Shown: positions 10,544 to 26,485 of the stretch, in pieces | Layout of the letters: every line of letters starts with the position of its first letter | How positions within the stretch are numbered: the first letter of the stretch is position 1 | Assembly: GCF_000143535.2 (NCBI RefSeq) | Contig: NC_037311.1 | Span: 3,162,001 to 3,226,000 of the forward strand | Length of the DNA: 64,000 nucleotides | Direction of reading: 5' to 3' | From: Botrytis cinerea B05.10 | Taxonomy: Eukaryota > Ascomycota > Leotiomycetes > Helotiales > Sclerotiniaceae | Program-made: the position numbers and the translations under genes | Notes under the pieces: generated by a model | Databases searched by the model: none | Seen by the model: the letters and a program-made list of their open reading frames with translations, nothing else | Told to the model about the DNA's origin: nothing

Positions 10544-12431
10544 GGAATAGCTTCGTATTAGTCTACTGTGGCTTGTTAGATTCTAACTCAATTTCCGGAT
10601 ATGAATTGATGGTAAGACCTTTGGATAATATTTTGTTATCCATGTGACGGACCCCAGAGGATTTTGCAATAGACAGAACAAGAGTTGCTGCTGGTGCTTA
10701 TGAATTGGGATGTAGATTAATTAGTGCCAAGATATTATCATCCAATTGTTAGACGTGAGAAACAATCTTTTGTATCTTGATAGAGAACGAGAACTGAAGT
10801 GAAGCTATCCCAAAAGTTGATTTAGCGAATGAGCTTACGACATTGCGAACACCACCAACTGTTGGACCTCAGCGGGGGTATAAATGGATATTACCAGTTT
10901 GAAACATCAATATATGAATGGTAATATACGTCTTGACTGAATTATGCATGAGACTATTATCTGCATGGCCAGCAAATTTTCTTTCACCTTCATTTCTAAC
11001 ATTCCATCAAGAACGACAATGCTAATTAAAAATCTCTGCCACGCCCAGGAAGCAAACTCCCAAAAAACCAATCATCTACGATGAGCTTAACATTCCTTGC
11101 GAGCTCGGATTTGTCGAAAATGAGACAGTGAAAGAGCCAGCAATCTTACCCATCAACCCAAACAGCCGGTAAGACCATCAAATACTTCATAGACGTCTAC
11201 GTCAGATTTGAGTTAGATCAGTGGCGTTTTTTTTCAAGCATCAGGACAAGTTTTTTATTTCGGTCAAGCTCTCGTATTTATTTCCCAAATGGCTTTCAAC
11301 CATCAAGCAATGCTCTTCTTATAATATTCCTCTATCTCAGCATATATCTATCAGGTAGGTAGTTCGTCTACTTTAATCGCGAGAAGGACGTCCCAGCCAG
11401 CGTCCTAGATCGCTAAATCAACGAAATCAAACGTGTAACCGTCGTGTTAAATTCCCCTTCTTAGACAAACAATACTTGGTGGGAAATAGAGTTACACACT
11501 CGGATCCAGCATCCGTATCTTGGTATTGAGGCGTAGCAGGATTATTGAAAAGATCAAAAGATTCCCTGCTGAATTTCACGGCGTAGTTAACGCTGGGTTG
11601 ACGCGGTTAGACGAGAGGCAGATAGTTAAGTAGACAGTGCGGAGGTCACGAATCGAATCTCAGGTGCTAAATATATGAATAAACAAAAGAAACTGTGAAG
11701 TATTAGCCGGAGCTCAAAACAATATCTACAAAGAGAGCATCTCCTGGACCCTAGTATTAATAAGATGTGAAGGTTTGAAAGTTTCTTGTAAACGAATCAA
11801 CTTAAAGAAATCTACATCATAGAAGATCAGGATTTTGTTATACGTACCTAATAACCCAAAAACCCCCCCTGAAAACCCCTAGAGTCATGAATCTCGATCT
11901 TCAATCACCCCGTCCATTCTATAGAAGCTGTTTCTTCCAACAGCAGATTTGGTTGCACTAACCTCTCCAATCACACTTTCCTCGCCCGTCCACCTCTCAA
12001 TACTTGATCAAATATATCAACCCTATCCCATCCCACCCAGTTCTATCCGATTAATTTACATTCCGATCCACGATTCCCCGCTCTCCGCGACAACGAACCA
12101 AACTAAACCCAAACTAAACCAACCACCCGCATCATATCACGTGAGACTCATCCCTACAAGAGTGGCAAAACTCACATATCATATGAAAGACACATCTCGG
12201 ATTTGTTGCATATCTTATTCAAATCAACACATGTCACACACGCATTAGTGCTTACATGGTATGGTATATAGCATTGGTTCGGATAAAGATAGCGGTGGTC
12301 GTATATCTTGGTTTGTAAGTAAAGTGTGGAGGTACGTCGATGTTCCTCGGGAATCGGTTATCCGAATGTAAGAGTTGGGGGTATTGACAAGTGAAAAAGA
12401 AATATAATAAAAATCTATCACTTCTAGAGGA
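10544..12431. other. Intergenic, with one GST remnant
   Basis: Apart from the glutathione-S-transferase-like fragment at 11041-11169 nothing coding is recognisable. C-rich and A+T-rich patches alternate near 11850-12130. It holds the downstream regions of the P450 (plus) and the MFS gene (minus). Confidence 0.55.
11041..11169 (+). pseudogene. Glutathione S-transferase N-terminal fragment (decayed)
   Basis: One frame from 11041 reads as the N-terminal thioredoxin-like part of a Ure2-type fungal GST: KKPIIYDELNIPCEL, a GFVEN segment, then KEPAILPINPNSR. This matches the usual pattern of strand, LEELGIPYE helix and INPNGR glutathione-binding loop. It stops at a GTAAGA sequence that could be the old intron donor. 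No continuation (the VPAL..D or C-terminal helical domain) was found downstream, and no clean start codon lies upstream. Best read as the remnant of a truncated GST gene, possibly once part of the adjoining P450/UstYa block. Confidence 0.45.
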
Positions 12432-14306
12432 CTATAATCTATACCTAAATCCTCGAGTTTGAAAATCTGTAAGATCCCCGTCCATGTCTATTTCTCTCTC
12501 TGTTTCCTCGTCCTCGGATTCCAAACCCCACTCCTCTCTATCTCTCCTCCCATTCACACTTTTCAAATACCCCCTCAGCCCTGCCGCCATTGCTGCAGAC
12601 AGAAAATAACATCCTAAACAAACCGCGAACCCTCTCCCAAACCCCACATCTCTCTCATTACGACCAAAAATATGCGGGCCTAACATGTTTCCCACACAAT
12701 ATGCCACAAACATACAAGCACTCATTGTCATTTTCTTCGTCGTACCTCTTGTATTTGCTCCTATAAGACTCATTGTTAAAGGAACAGTAGCGTGAGAGAA
12801 GCCAATTAGGTAGAAGCCTGTTAGTTTTAACGAATCGAGAGGAGCCCAGTTCATGAGGCTAGCGCCGATGATAGGGGGAAAAAGAAGAATAGAGAGAATG
12901 AGACTCGTGTTATTGGGATAGCGGGATGCGAGATGACCGGATATCAGGATGGTGAGAAAAGATATCAGAGAGGATGGAAGGGAGATGAGAGTTGATTGGA
13001 GACCGGTAAATCCGAAGCTTGTTATTAGGATGTTTGCGAAACTGGTTGTTCCTCCACTCGGGATCTGAAGCTCGGTTAGTCATTTTCAGGGAATTGCAAG
13101 TCCATTGAGATACCATAGTAAGCAGAGAAATGAAAAAGCAAAACCAAGTTTTTGGATCAAGTAGACACTCGATAGCTTGTTCGCCTTTCCATTTATTTTT
13201 GATAGACATAGTAATCCCAGTTCCTGCTAAACGAACTCTCTCCTCTGCACATTTCTTTTCTTCAGGGGTAAGAAACTTGGCACTGAGAATAGTATCTGGT
13301 AGAAAAGTGAGGACAAGAAAGCCCCATATAGCTGTTGCTGATCCAAATATCTTGCGATCTGTTAAAAACAATTCCAAATAGCTTTCTTCGGACAACACTT
13401 ACGATATACAACAGCTTCCAAGGTTTCAACGAAGAATGAATCTGTCCGATACCAAAAGAGAGCAAACTAGCAACAGCACCACCAAAAGAATTCCCCGCGT
13501 ACCTAGAACGGTATCAGTCCCATCAATCTGGTATTCCACCAATCTCATTTACAAATTACTTACCACAGCCCCATACGACTAGGCATTTCATCCCTCGTAT
13601 ACCACATACTCGTAACATACAAAAACGCCGGACTAATACTTGCTTCCACCATCCCCGTAAAGAGCCTCGCTACCATTAATCCTTCATAAGATGTACATGA
13701 AGCCGTACTTGCAACAATGATTCCCCAGATCACAATATCCGCTGCAATGTATTTTGCCACGGGGAGGGTTTGGATCAGATAGACGCCAGGGTATTCCCAG
13801 AGAAGATAGCCGAAATAGAAGACACTGGAGATGGAACTAAACTGGCTGTTTACTAGATGCTTGATGCGTGTTAGCAACAACCAAAAATCTGCATCTCACG
13901 ACTATTATAGCCAGGATTCCTTCCAAATCCGTAAATTACGAATCTCCTAATCCATGAACGAAATATACATACCGTATCCGCTACCAACCCAAACACAGCG
14001 GCAGTGCTCAAAATACTCTTATCGATGTAATTGAAATTAAACGTTATAAACATCAAAGGCATCAGTCTTAAATCTATCTTTCTGACCAGTCTTTTTGCGA
14101 AAGCTGTGTTTTCAGGAAACGCAGGAGCTGAGTTCGGTGAAGCTGTGATTGTGTCATCGTTGGATTTGGTAGGATTGAGGTCGGGCGCGACCTCATCTGA
14201 GCTATGTAGAGATTAGCGATACGTTTGAGGTTATATGAGACCAATGTTGAGATCAAAAGAAAGGGAAACCGTAATACAGTAATGGTGTATCTTCTTCCGT
14301 TGACAT
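12432..14306 (-). CDS. MFS transporter, anion:cation symporter (Dal5/TNA1-like) family
   Basis: A multi-exon minus gene. The ATG at 14306 (MSTEEDTPL) splices through a GTATTA donor to LSDEVAPDL, then to the first helix (KIDLRLMPLMFITFNFNYIDKS), the classical start of ACS-family carriers. It continues with FYFGYLLWEYPGVYL, a GLMVARLFTGMVEASISPAF stretch, PDTILSAKFLTPEE in the central loop, GTTSFANILITSFGFTG, and the late motif MSACMFVAYCVGNMLGPHIF. Introns are short; one of 50 nt separates ...SLLTM from IPSGG. The C-terminus is acidic and hydrophilic. ACS carriers import organic anions and related metabolites such as allantoate, nicotinate, pantothenate and biotin precursors. The substrate cannot be assigned. 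It resembles the carrier at 41.5 kb in family but is not a near-identical copy. Confidence 0.85.
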
Positions 14307-14958
14307 CTTGACCGTCTCTTATTATCTTCCTTTTGGTATCAAGAACTTCAGCGAGGAATCCAGCCCGTCACTATTAATTTCGGTAGGGAAACGAACGCAG
14401 GTCAAGGAGAAGAAGAAACACTGTCAAAATAACCCGTCAAAATGAAATATGTAGTTATGTATTTGTGAGTATAATGGAAAGGAAGCTTTTTGAATCATGA
14501 TTGTGTTGTTTGTGACAATCGATGTCACGAGCATGATAACGATAGTCGGAGGATCTGTGGGTCATTACAGGGGTTCATCGACACCACCAAGCTGAGATGT
14601 GAATAAGCACCTCGAGAGGTTTTGTGTATATTTCAAAGACATTTATGAACACTTTGACTTAAAATGAGGATATTTGGATCATTTTGATGCATCGATGATG
14701 GTCTTTATATCTGTTTATTATGTGCCACAAAAAATTTCCTATCTCTTTAGTTGGATGATGTGATAATGCTAGTGGTATTTTCCCATGCACTAATCTTGAC
14801 AACGAACTTCTACTATTTCGCAGGATATAATTTCAAAGTTCCAACCCACTCCCGCTCATCATACCGCAAGACTCAATGTAGAATCTTGGATACATCAGCA
14901 AGCACCACATAGTACAACCCACCAGAAAGCTGCGGATGTTACACTCCACAACCCGTTC
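14307..14958. other. Intergenic, no gene seen
   Basis: It contains the upstream region of the MFS carrier and the downstream flank of the Zn2Cys6 regulator, both minus. A+T-rich, with no recognisable feature. Confidence 0.6.
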
Positions 14959-17223
14959 CTAATCTTTTTTCTCCGTCCCAAACTCCTGATGCAGAAAAAC
15001 ATCAATCTCCCCAATCATCCTCAGACTCTGTTCAATACTGGGGGATCTGTTTTCCCCTGGTATCTGAACCCACCTTTTGATTAATGTTTGAAGATGTGAT
15101 CCAATGTTTGTGACGTCTTGGCCGAGGAGATTACGGAGATATGGAAGACGGGAAGCGGCGAGGAGTACAAGCATTGCGCCGGTCATTCTGAATGGACGTT
15201 AGCAATGCAATTGAATGTATAATGGCATGAGAAATGGGATGAAATGGAATGGGATCTATTATATGGAGAAGCGAGGAGGGGTGAGAAATACGACATACGA
15301 CAAAGAACATATCCAAGTATCCATCATAACAGTATGTGCAAATCCTCGTAAATTAATTATGTGAAGTAAACAGGCATCCAAACAATTTCGACACTTTTCA
15401 AGGACGTTTTGTGCAACGTTTATGTCTTGAGGATGATTTGTAAGAACCCAAGTCAAGTAAGGTCGATAGATAACACTTCTACATGTCAGATATCTTTGTC
15501 TCAGAAATCCTGCATGCTGACCTTGAGCAGGTTGTGTATCAACGACAAATTGTAGAGCTGGGGGTAGAAAATCTCGCCATTCTTCGAGTTGATGGTCTAG
15601 TTCCTCTACAATGAAAGGAAATCGTGCGTCGTCAAGACTTGCTCCGGTTTCCTTGGCATAGAGAAGATTGTGAACGCGATTTAGAAGTCGACGCATTGAA
15701 ATACATGCTAGAAAATAAAGTGATGAATGTTCTTCATCTACTTGTGACTCGTGTGTATCGTAACTACCTGGTAGAGGTATAGTTGATTCAATTGATGCAA
15801 GACCTGACTCGGGGAGACCAGATAACTCCGCAAGGTAGTCACTGGTATATGTTAATTTAGAACAATCTCGCACTAAGATTTTAGACTTACCTCTCAAGAA
15901 TATAACATGACCAAAAGATGCGCCTTAAACATTCAACGTCTTCGGCCGATTCTCCAGGTGAGTGGTAAGATAAAAGCAGTCGACATTTTGCAGCGGTTGC
16001 GTTGATGTATTCCCACGCCTGAAGTGGTCGCTGAGAAAAAGCAAAGTACACCCTGATGTTCACAGTTAAAATTGTTTATATCCAAATAGACGGATACTTA
16101 CGCAGTGTAGAAGAGGCATTGAACGGCGGTTGAACTCATTTCAGTATGAGGAATGTACAGTCTCTTCAGAACTTCATCAAAACAGATATCTGCCATTAGT
16201 TTTCGTTGCTTGTAGTACTCATGTTCGTCCGATGTCAGATCCCTTGGGACAGCAATATTTATGATTGATTGACTTGCGCATCCCAGAGACATCATCAATA
16301 GAGCCAATACAGATAAAGCTGTAGGCTGCTCCAATTTTCGTAACAAAACACAATTTCGGAGTTGATTTCTTTTGTTTTTTGACATTGCAGGATACCAAAA
16401 GTTTATGTTTGCTTGAAATGACTCAATGATGTGATCTAGCTCTGGGCTTCCAACATATGGATGCATAGTAGACGACCTGCTAGCAATTGGCATAATTGCT
16501 TGTTCCAAATGAAAAATGGAGGTGTAATTCTGTCTGATGGAAGGAAAAACATCGAATAGCTGCCATGAAAGAATGGACTCAGTAGCAGAAGTATGAAAAG
16601 AAGATAAAACAGCATTGTGGACACTTTGTTCATCATGAAAGGATAGATGACGAGGTCTAGCTGTCGGTTGTGGTAATGGTGATGCAATGGTTGCCCCTCC
16701 TGAGTACGCCGTTTGAGGCGAGCCCGTATTGTGATCATTGGCGACATGATGATTCATAAAAGCAGGCGAAGCAGCCTAGAAACGAGATAAGCAATGGAAC
16801 ATTGCTTGCACTGACACAGCGAAGGATCATGTACCATCATTGCATTCATATCTTGTAGATATCTTTCGATACGGAGGACGCCCTCCAAAATCGAGTCATT
16901 CTTGCCTCGACTAGAATTTCATCATGTTAGATAGGATACAACTCAAGATTGAAGTGGAAACTTACGGATTCACATCAATCCCATACGAACAATCCTGATC
17001 CGTCGCTATGCATGTAGCACATGGATTGTGCCCATCGCATCTACGACACCAGTATTTAGTATGTGAGGACCCCTTGAACGAATGATAATCACCTGATTTT
17101 TCTCAATCGGCAAACATCGCACTGTATGAGTGGTCAACAACTTCTCACATGAGTATTGACCGAGGTTCTTACTGCATGAGCTGCCCGTCGTCTTGTCCGT
17201 GGGGCAGGATCTACGGCCGACAT
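14959..17223 (-). CDS. Zn2Cys6 transcription factor with fungal-specific TF domain
   Basis: The ATG at 17223 opens a 17-codon basic exon (MSAVDPAPRTRRRAAHA). It splices to 17121-17093 and 17040-16966, so two introns interrupt the zinc cluster. The joined motif is C-x2-C-x6-C-x5-C-x2-C-x6-C (CDVCRLRKIRC, then DGHNPCATC, then DQDC), a complete Zn2Cys6 binuclear cluster. The C-terminal two thirds match the fungal-specific transcription factor middle-homology region, including PLQAWEYINATAAKCRLL, ECLRRIFWSCYILESDYLAEL and GLPESGL...IPLPG. The protein ends at 14959 with HQEFGTEKKD. It lies just downstream of the lactose-permease-like gene on the same strand and about 3.3 kb from the GH2 beta-galactosidase, so it may be the pathway-specific activator of that module. 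That role is inferred from position only. Confidence 0.87.
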
Positions 17224-17768
17224 CACAACGCTCGCAGGGAACACCAGATGCTCTCAACTTTCAATATAGATATTCGGGGGATTCGGCATAAGACTTTTGG
17301 GATTTAAACTACAAGATATGACAACGCCTACTTGGTGGACGCGTATCCAATTTTTTTCTTAATAATTGGCACGGATGTTTCTTCCTCTCGAAGAAGAATG
17401 GCTCGAATGGTTAGCCGGCGTAAAAAGCCTTTGTGATTATGTGGAGTGTGGGAAAATAAATATGCGGTTGAAATTAAAAATTGGGGTCATGTGGGGTGGT
17501 GAATGGTGGGAGGGTGGGTTAGCGGTGGTGCATGCATGTATTGGACACGGGCACGATAATTTCCCTGTATTCTTGAGAGTAGGACTTGAAATAGTTCGTA
17601 CGGAGTAGATTTTGATAACTTTAGATACACTGGTGTTGTTTACATGCACTGCCTGCTGGCATGAAATTTAATGACAGAAATTAGATCGTAATTCATAGTA
17701 ATATTAAATCAACTCAAGCACCGTAAGCTCCAGTGCTTCTCAATCAGTCAGGTACAACATAAATTGCT
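17224..17768. other. Intergenic, promoter side of the Zn2Cys6 gene
   Basis: This separates the start of the regulator from the 3' end of the sugar porter. G-rich patches at about 17490-17530 lie in an otherwise A+T-rich sequence. No additional gene is supported. Confidence 0.55.
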
Positions 17769-19615
17769 TTAAACTTCTCCCTTCACAATCGTCGTATCAA
17801 CTCGGAGTGTCCTGAGAACAGTAGTTGCATCTCTCTTCTCCAAACTCCTTTGAACTGGATTTGGCGCCTCGAACACTTCAGCCAACTCCTCCAATGTTCT
17901 GTCCTTAGTTTCTGGGAAGTAAAAGTAAATGATCGCTGCTTCGACCAAATCCCAGAAGACAAATACGAGATAAAAGTAGTAGTGAATGTTCTCGAATGCT
18001 GGCCCCGAGCTGTATTGAATGATTGTGCTTGCGACCGACGAGGAGAAATTGCCGATAGCCGTACCCTTGGCTCTGGTTGAAGTTGGGAGCGTCTCGGCAA
18101 TATACATGCTTTGTAAAGCGGTCCATCCAAACGAATAGACAAACCCGAAGATGTAGATAAATGCGATGACTGTGTTTGCGGCAGTGACGTTAGTTGTATC
18201 CTGGGTAGCCAATTTAGATGTTCCGGTGATGATTGCAAAGCAGACCGAGCAAAATACGATGGAGTAGAGTAAAAGTGGTCGACGACCCCAATTGTCCGTA
18301 TATCTAGCCCCGGCAATGGCTCCGACAAAGCAGATAGGAGAGTAGATGCCGTTCATCAAAAGTTGTCTTTGTTCAGATACAATTCCAGCATTGAGTAACA
18401 TCTCGGGCAAGTAGTAGCTGGTAACGGAGTTTCCACTCAATTGACCAAAGCATGCCATTCCAAGTACGCAAATAAGACGGCGGCGAGCCGAATGTGTTTT
18501 CACAAGCTCAGAATAATCCCACCATCTTTTGTCAGAATCATTAAGGCCAATTTGCTGTTGCATCTCCTTGAGTTGCAAAGTGACCATTGGGTGATCGATC
18601 GAACCTTCTCCATGGTACCTTGCCAAGACCTTAATAGCTTCGTCTGCATTGTCTTGTGCCATCAACCAACGGGGAGATTCTGGTAACCACCAAATGCCGA
18701 TCGCGACAAATCCAGAGGAAATCAACTGGCACCAAATGGGTATCCTCCAGCTAGCGTTACCATCGATTGTCCTACAACCATACACAACCCAAGATGCAAC
18801 AATTGATCCGATGTACCTGATTATTGATCAGCGTTGCGTATTCTCAAAGAATGAAAATTAACGTACCAAGTAGTATTGTACAGCCCAGTGAGAGTACCTC
18901 TCCAGGCAGGATGCTAAACTAGTCAGTCACTGCCACAACAATTTAATATTTAAACTTACAGCCATCTCGCTCACATAGCAAGGAGCACTGACGCAGCAAA
19001 AGCTGACTCCAAAGCCAAGAATAAAACGACCAGCAAGAAACATGCCATGACTTGTTGAAGGCGCTTGAACACATGTACCAATGATCACCAAAACTGCGCC
19101 AGTAAGCATGCCCATGCGTCTACCAAAGTAATCGTTAACAGGACCAGTGAAGAAGACCGCAGGAATCGAGCCTATGTTGTACATGGCAAAAACAAGGCCA
19201 GTCGAAGACCCTGCAGCGCTCCTTCGGGGAGGTTAGTATCATAATACTCTATGTTGATGACATATAATCTTTCGAAGACGAAAGACTATCTCTAAATGGC
19301 CAGATTGTACATGACTTTCTAGGGTTGAAACGACCCCAGTGAAATGGAGTGAAGGGAACTGGTAAGTACTTACATGTGAAAGTAAGCTTGATAGGTCTTC
19401 ATAGCATTAAGACCACCCATTAAAGAGCCATCATATCCATTCAAACATCCACATAGATATGCGACCATCAAACAACCATAAAGACGAAACATGCTTAAAG
19501 TGAAAGGACTGGGCTTCGTTTCGTCGACATCTTGGGCAAGTTGAACTGCCTCACCAACCACCCCCTCCGACTTTGTTTCGTGCAGTTCAACATCCTGCAA
19601 GTGCTTTTCGGCCAT
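17769..19615 (-). CDS. MFS sugar porter, lactose-permease (LAC12)-like
   Basis: Starts at the ATG at 19615 ([18 protein letters not shown]) and ends at TAA 17769. Exons cover 19615 to about 19370, about 19220-18960, about 18910-18860 and 18785 to 17769; exact inner splice sites are approximate. Sugar-porter signatures are complete: [14 protein letters not shown] in helix 1, [12 protein letters not shown] after helix 2, [32 protein letters not shown] and the C-terminal [16 protein letters not shown]. The [14 protein letters not shown] helix and overall pattern fit fungal lactose/galactoside permeases. The gene is divergent from a GH2 beta-galactosidase without a signal peptide, supporting uptake of an intact disaccharide followed by cytosolic hydrolysis. 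Cellobiose or another galactoside cannot be excluded as substrate. Confidence 0.85.
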
Positions 19616-20522
19616 TGCTAATGAGAAGAAGTAGACAACACCACGAACTGGAGAGATAGGTAGGAATGAACAAGAACACCAGATGGCAATATACTTCGCC
19701 TCTTCCTCTTTTCATCAGCAGCGCGAAGGAGTAATATATAGTCCCCAGGCCCGTCCGTCATCTTCCTCTATGAAGTTTGCCATCATTGGTCTCATTTGAT
19801 TGTCTTCCCGTCGTCCCTGATCTCCCAACCCATCGAAGCGTGAACAGAGTCCATTTTTGGCCTGCATCCCGACGTTATCAACCGCATGAAGCTCGAAGCT
19901 CTGGAGATACCCCAGATTCACAACATGGGGAAACAGGGGAACTTTGCGGCGAGTAATCAAACGACCAATGGCGGTTCAACCTGAATCGAGATTTCGAGTG
20001 GAGATGTAAGCTAGAATTCGCGGTGAGAGTGGGTTGGTGCGCCAATTTCAATGAATAGTATGGTCTCGTGTTTGTAGTGATTTTACCTACAGGGGGTTCG
20101 GCTCCGCGTTCCCCGAACTAAATATTTCCCCAAACTTCACTCAGTCTACCCCTCATCGCCCTCAATTCAACCAACCACGATTGCGAAACGTTGCGGGTTG
20201 GTAAACTAATGTAACTCCTACTCCATCATGAAATTAGTTGTTTGATTGAATCTCTCGGAACATGTATCCCCGAGGCCGACATCTGTCACCTGTCACTCTA
20301 CGCATCTCTCTGCTCTCCAGCTAATGAGGGGTTTCCTGGCACGCCCAAGAGTGGTGCACCCGATGCCAACTCTGGGCAAAGATGGACGCCGGGTCACGAT
20401 ATCCTTGATGTCAATGCCATTGTAGTATAATACATGCCATGGACAGAACAATACATTCTTTCTAACAGCGCAGCCATTCAATTCTCAAGGCGTATTGCAT
20501 TCTTCACAGCGACACTACCATC
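19616..20522. promoter_or_regulatory. Divergent promoter between sugar porter and beta-galactosidase
   Basis: About 900 bp separate the two start codons. Matches to the CreA/Mig1-type consensus SYGGRG occur at 19743-19748 (CCCCAG, i.e. CTGGGG on minus), 19901-19906 (CTGGAG on plus) and 19910-19915 (CCCCAG). A CCAAT box lies at about 19965. All are on the porter side. A C+G-richer stretch with pyrimidine tracts covers 20090-20400. The motif matches are direct; carbon-catabolite repression is inferred from the family biology and was not tested. Confidence 0.45.
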
Positions 20523-23812
<3,290 letters not shown>

Positions 23813-24667
23813 ACATATATGGTACGGGAATTAGATAAATGTGAGAGGGTTTGGATACCGGATAGACCATCAAAAATTCTAGATTAGTCTTTTACCATTT
23901 AAATTGCTCCCACAGTTAAGTCTGACCTATGCTGACTCTTTAATTTTCTTCTACATTTTCCTTGTTGTTTCATCAGCAAAAACCCCGCATACACTTGCTT
24001 AAACAACCAAACTCCGCTCAAAAGCAACCAATGCCCGACTATCAGCTTTTATAACTTCAGGTGCTACCTGTATCACCAATTGCATTTTTTTTTGTCTTTG
24101 TAATCCCTATGCTTGCGATTTTATCCTAATAAAGCTTTTCAAGAAGTTGGGTTTAATTTTGGCTTTCAAAACGAGCCCTGCTGGCTACTAGTCTCAAGAG
24201 CTTGAGGTTCGCTACCGATGTGTGGAGTGAGAAGGGAAGGCGCATCGCAATTGTAATGTATGATGGAAGTTTAGTTTTTAAGATTATATTGACGGCCATA
24301 CCAAAATCTGTTTGGGGATTCTAGCATCTTCAAATAGGGTGAGCGGTAAAGGTAAAGGCGATTTGATCTACATGATTTCATGTGGCTGAGCTTGATTGTG
24401 GTTTAAATTTTTCCATAAAAAGTTATAGGATATCCATGGTTGACAAAGAAATTGAAATTTTGTTCCTCTTCCAAAATGAAAGAGATGGCAAGTTACTAGG
24501 CCATACATGTGCATTCCTTTGTTCGTGACTTCGGTCCTTCATATCCATTATGTATCACTATGAAGCTTTATTATGTGAATATGGTAACTGCATCCTTCGA
24601 GGCAAACTTGTCGCACTATTCCGCAATATAGTATCAGCTTCTCATTCTCAAGTTTAGAATTCGGTCA
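23813..24667. other. Intergenic, upstream of GH71 gene
   Basis: It holds the 3' region of the beta-galactosidase and the promoter of the GH71 gene, both plus. No ORF with motifs and no repeat was seen. Confidence 0.6.
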
Positions 24668-26485
24668 ATGAACCTCACTATGCAGACAAACACTTTCTTC
24701 CTGAGGACCATCCCATGGCTTCTCACACTACTTAACTCTATTCAACTGATTACTGCTGACCCCTCCTCAAGTGTTTCCAACCATCAGACTTCTCCCAGTC
24801 GCTATGTTTTTGCACACTTCATGGTATGCAACATTCTCTAGCGAGAAAATGAAAGCTGAGTAACACCCCTAGGTCGGCATCGTGAGCAACCGAGCCAGCT
24901 CCGCCGATTATGACAAAGATATGAAACTCGCCCGTCGCGCTGGAATCGATGCATTTGCACTGAACATCGGCGCCGACGCATTCACAGATACGCAGCTCGA
25001 CTATGCCTATGCATCCGCATCTACAAACCACATGAAAGTCTTTTTATCCTTCGATTTCAATTCATGGGATCCGGCAGATTCATCATCGGTAGGGGCAAAA
25101 ATCGCAAAATATGCTAATCAAACTGCTCAATTGTCTGTCGACAACAAAGTCTTTGTTTCGACATTTATTGGAGATTCTCTCAATGTCGCTGATGTGCGTG
25201 CTAAAGCTGGTGTTCCTATCTTTTTCGCACCGAATTTTAGCCCTGGATCGTCTAATTTTAAGGAGCTGGACGCAGCCTTCAATTGGATGGGCTGGCCTAA
25301 TAATGGTGCTAATAAGGCGCCTTCTTCCTCTTCGAATCTCACAGTTCGTGATGGTGATGTGGCTTATATGAATGCGTTAGCAGGAAAAGATTATATTGCG
25401 CCTGCTAGTCCGTGGTTCTTCACGCATTATGGACCAGAGGTGTCGTATAGTAAGAATTGGGTGTTTCCGGCGGAGGGACAGTGGGCTCAGAGGTGGCAGG
25501 ATTTGTTGGGGTTGGGAGCAAGGTTTGTGGAAATTGTTAGTTGGAATGATTATGGTAAGTTGCTTTGTGCTGCTTGGAGAATGGAAATACTGATTTGGGG
25601 TAGGCGAAAGTCATTATGTGGGACCGCTGTCTGCAACACATACTGATGATGGAAATTCGAAATGGACGAATGACATGTAAGATTTCTTTTATGACTACAA
25701 TTCGTTTAATGTTGAAGTGTATAGCTAATAAATCAAGGCCTCATGGAGCATGGCTCTCCCTTGCTACCCCCTTTATACGTGCTTTTCACGACGGCGCCAC
25801 TTCTCCTTTCAATTATATCAAGCACGACCTCATAGTCTACTGGTACCGTCCCAATCCACTTTCTCTCAACTGCGAGGCCACAGATACTACTATGCTCGCC
25901 GCATCAAACTCGTCTGGAGATTACTTCAACGGTAAACCAAACGGTTGGGAAACCGAAACCGACAGTATCTTCGTAGCCGCCTTTCTCAAATCTCCCGGTA
26001 ACGTAACCGTAGTTTCTGGGAGCGGCGCGTTCCAATTCAACGCAGTGCAAGGTGTAAATGTCTTTACAGTCCCCATGGGAGTTGGAAGTCAAATCTTCGG
26101 ACTCTGGAGGAAAGGAAAAATCGTCATCCAGGAAACAAGTCCCAGAAATGTGACAGAGATATGCGCATGTGGAAACTACAATTTCAATGCATATGTAGGA
26201 CGTGTTCCTTCATCTCGAGGAAAGGATGGGTTATCGTCTGCAGGAACGGCGTTGTTGAAGACGGGGATTAGAGTGCCTGCTGATCAATGCATGGCTGTTA
26301 CAGGAAATGTAGAAGAAATTGCGGATGATTTGGATGGAAGTGTGAGTTTTTCGGAAAGTACGAGTGAGAGTTCGTCTACTAGTGTGAGTGAGAGCTCTAG
26401 TAGCACGAGTCAAAAGAGATCGTGGAGATCGTCAAATCGGTGGGAATGGATTCAGGGGTGGAGAGATTTCGTGGATCTGGGTTAG
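24668..26485 (+). CDS. Secreted alpha-1,3-glucanase (mutanase), GH71
   Basis: Exons 24668-24823, 24873-25554, 25604-25676 and 25738-26485 give 552 residues. The N-terminus is a signal peptide (LRTIPWLLTLLNSIQLITA, cut before DPSSS). GH71 motifs follow: YVFAHFM-VGIVSNR, DYDKDMKLARRAGIDAFALN, LDYAYASA, VFLSFDF, FNWMGWP, SPWFFTHYG, ARFVEIVSWNDYGESHYVGP and the MPHGAWL segment. The aspartate and glutamate residues expected for catalysis in this family are present in these blocks. A galactose-binding-like C-terminal part is followed by a Ser-rich tail (SFSESTSESSSTSVSESSSS). Such enzymes degrade alpha-1,3-glucan in fungal walls, for remodelling or mycoparasitism. The tail may be an O-glycosylated linker; no GPI signal is evident. 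Every junction keeps the family pattern. Confidence 0.9.

Noticed and set aside
11640..11665. Sequence resembling a tRNA T-arm (GAATCGAATCTC)
   Set aside because: No acceptor stem, D-arm or anticodon arm could be folded around it.
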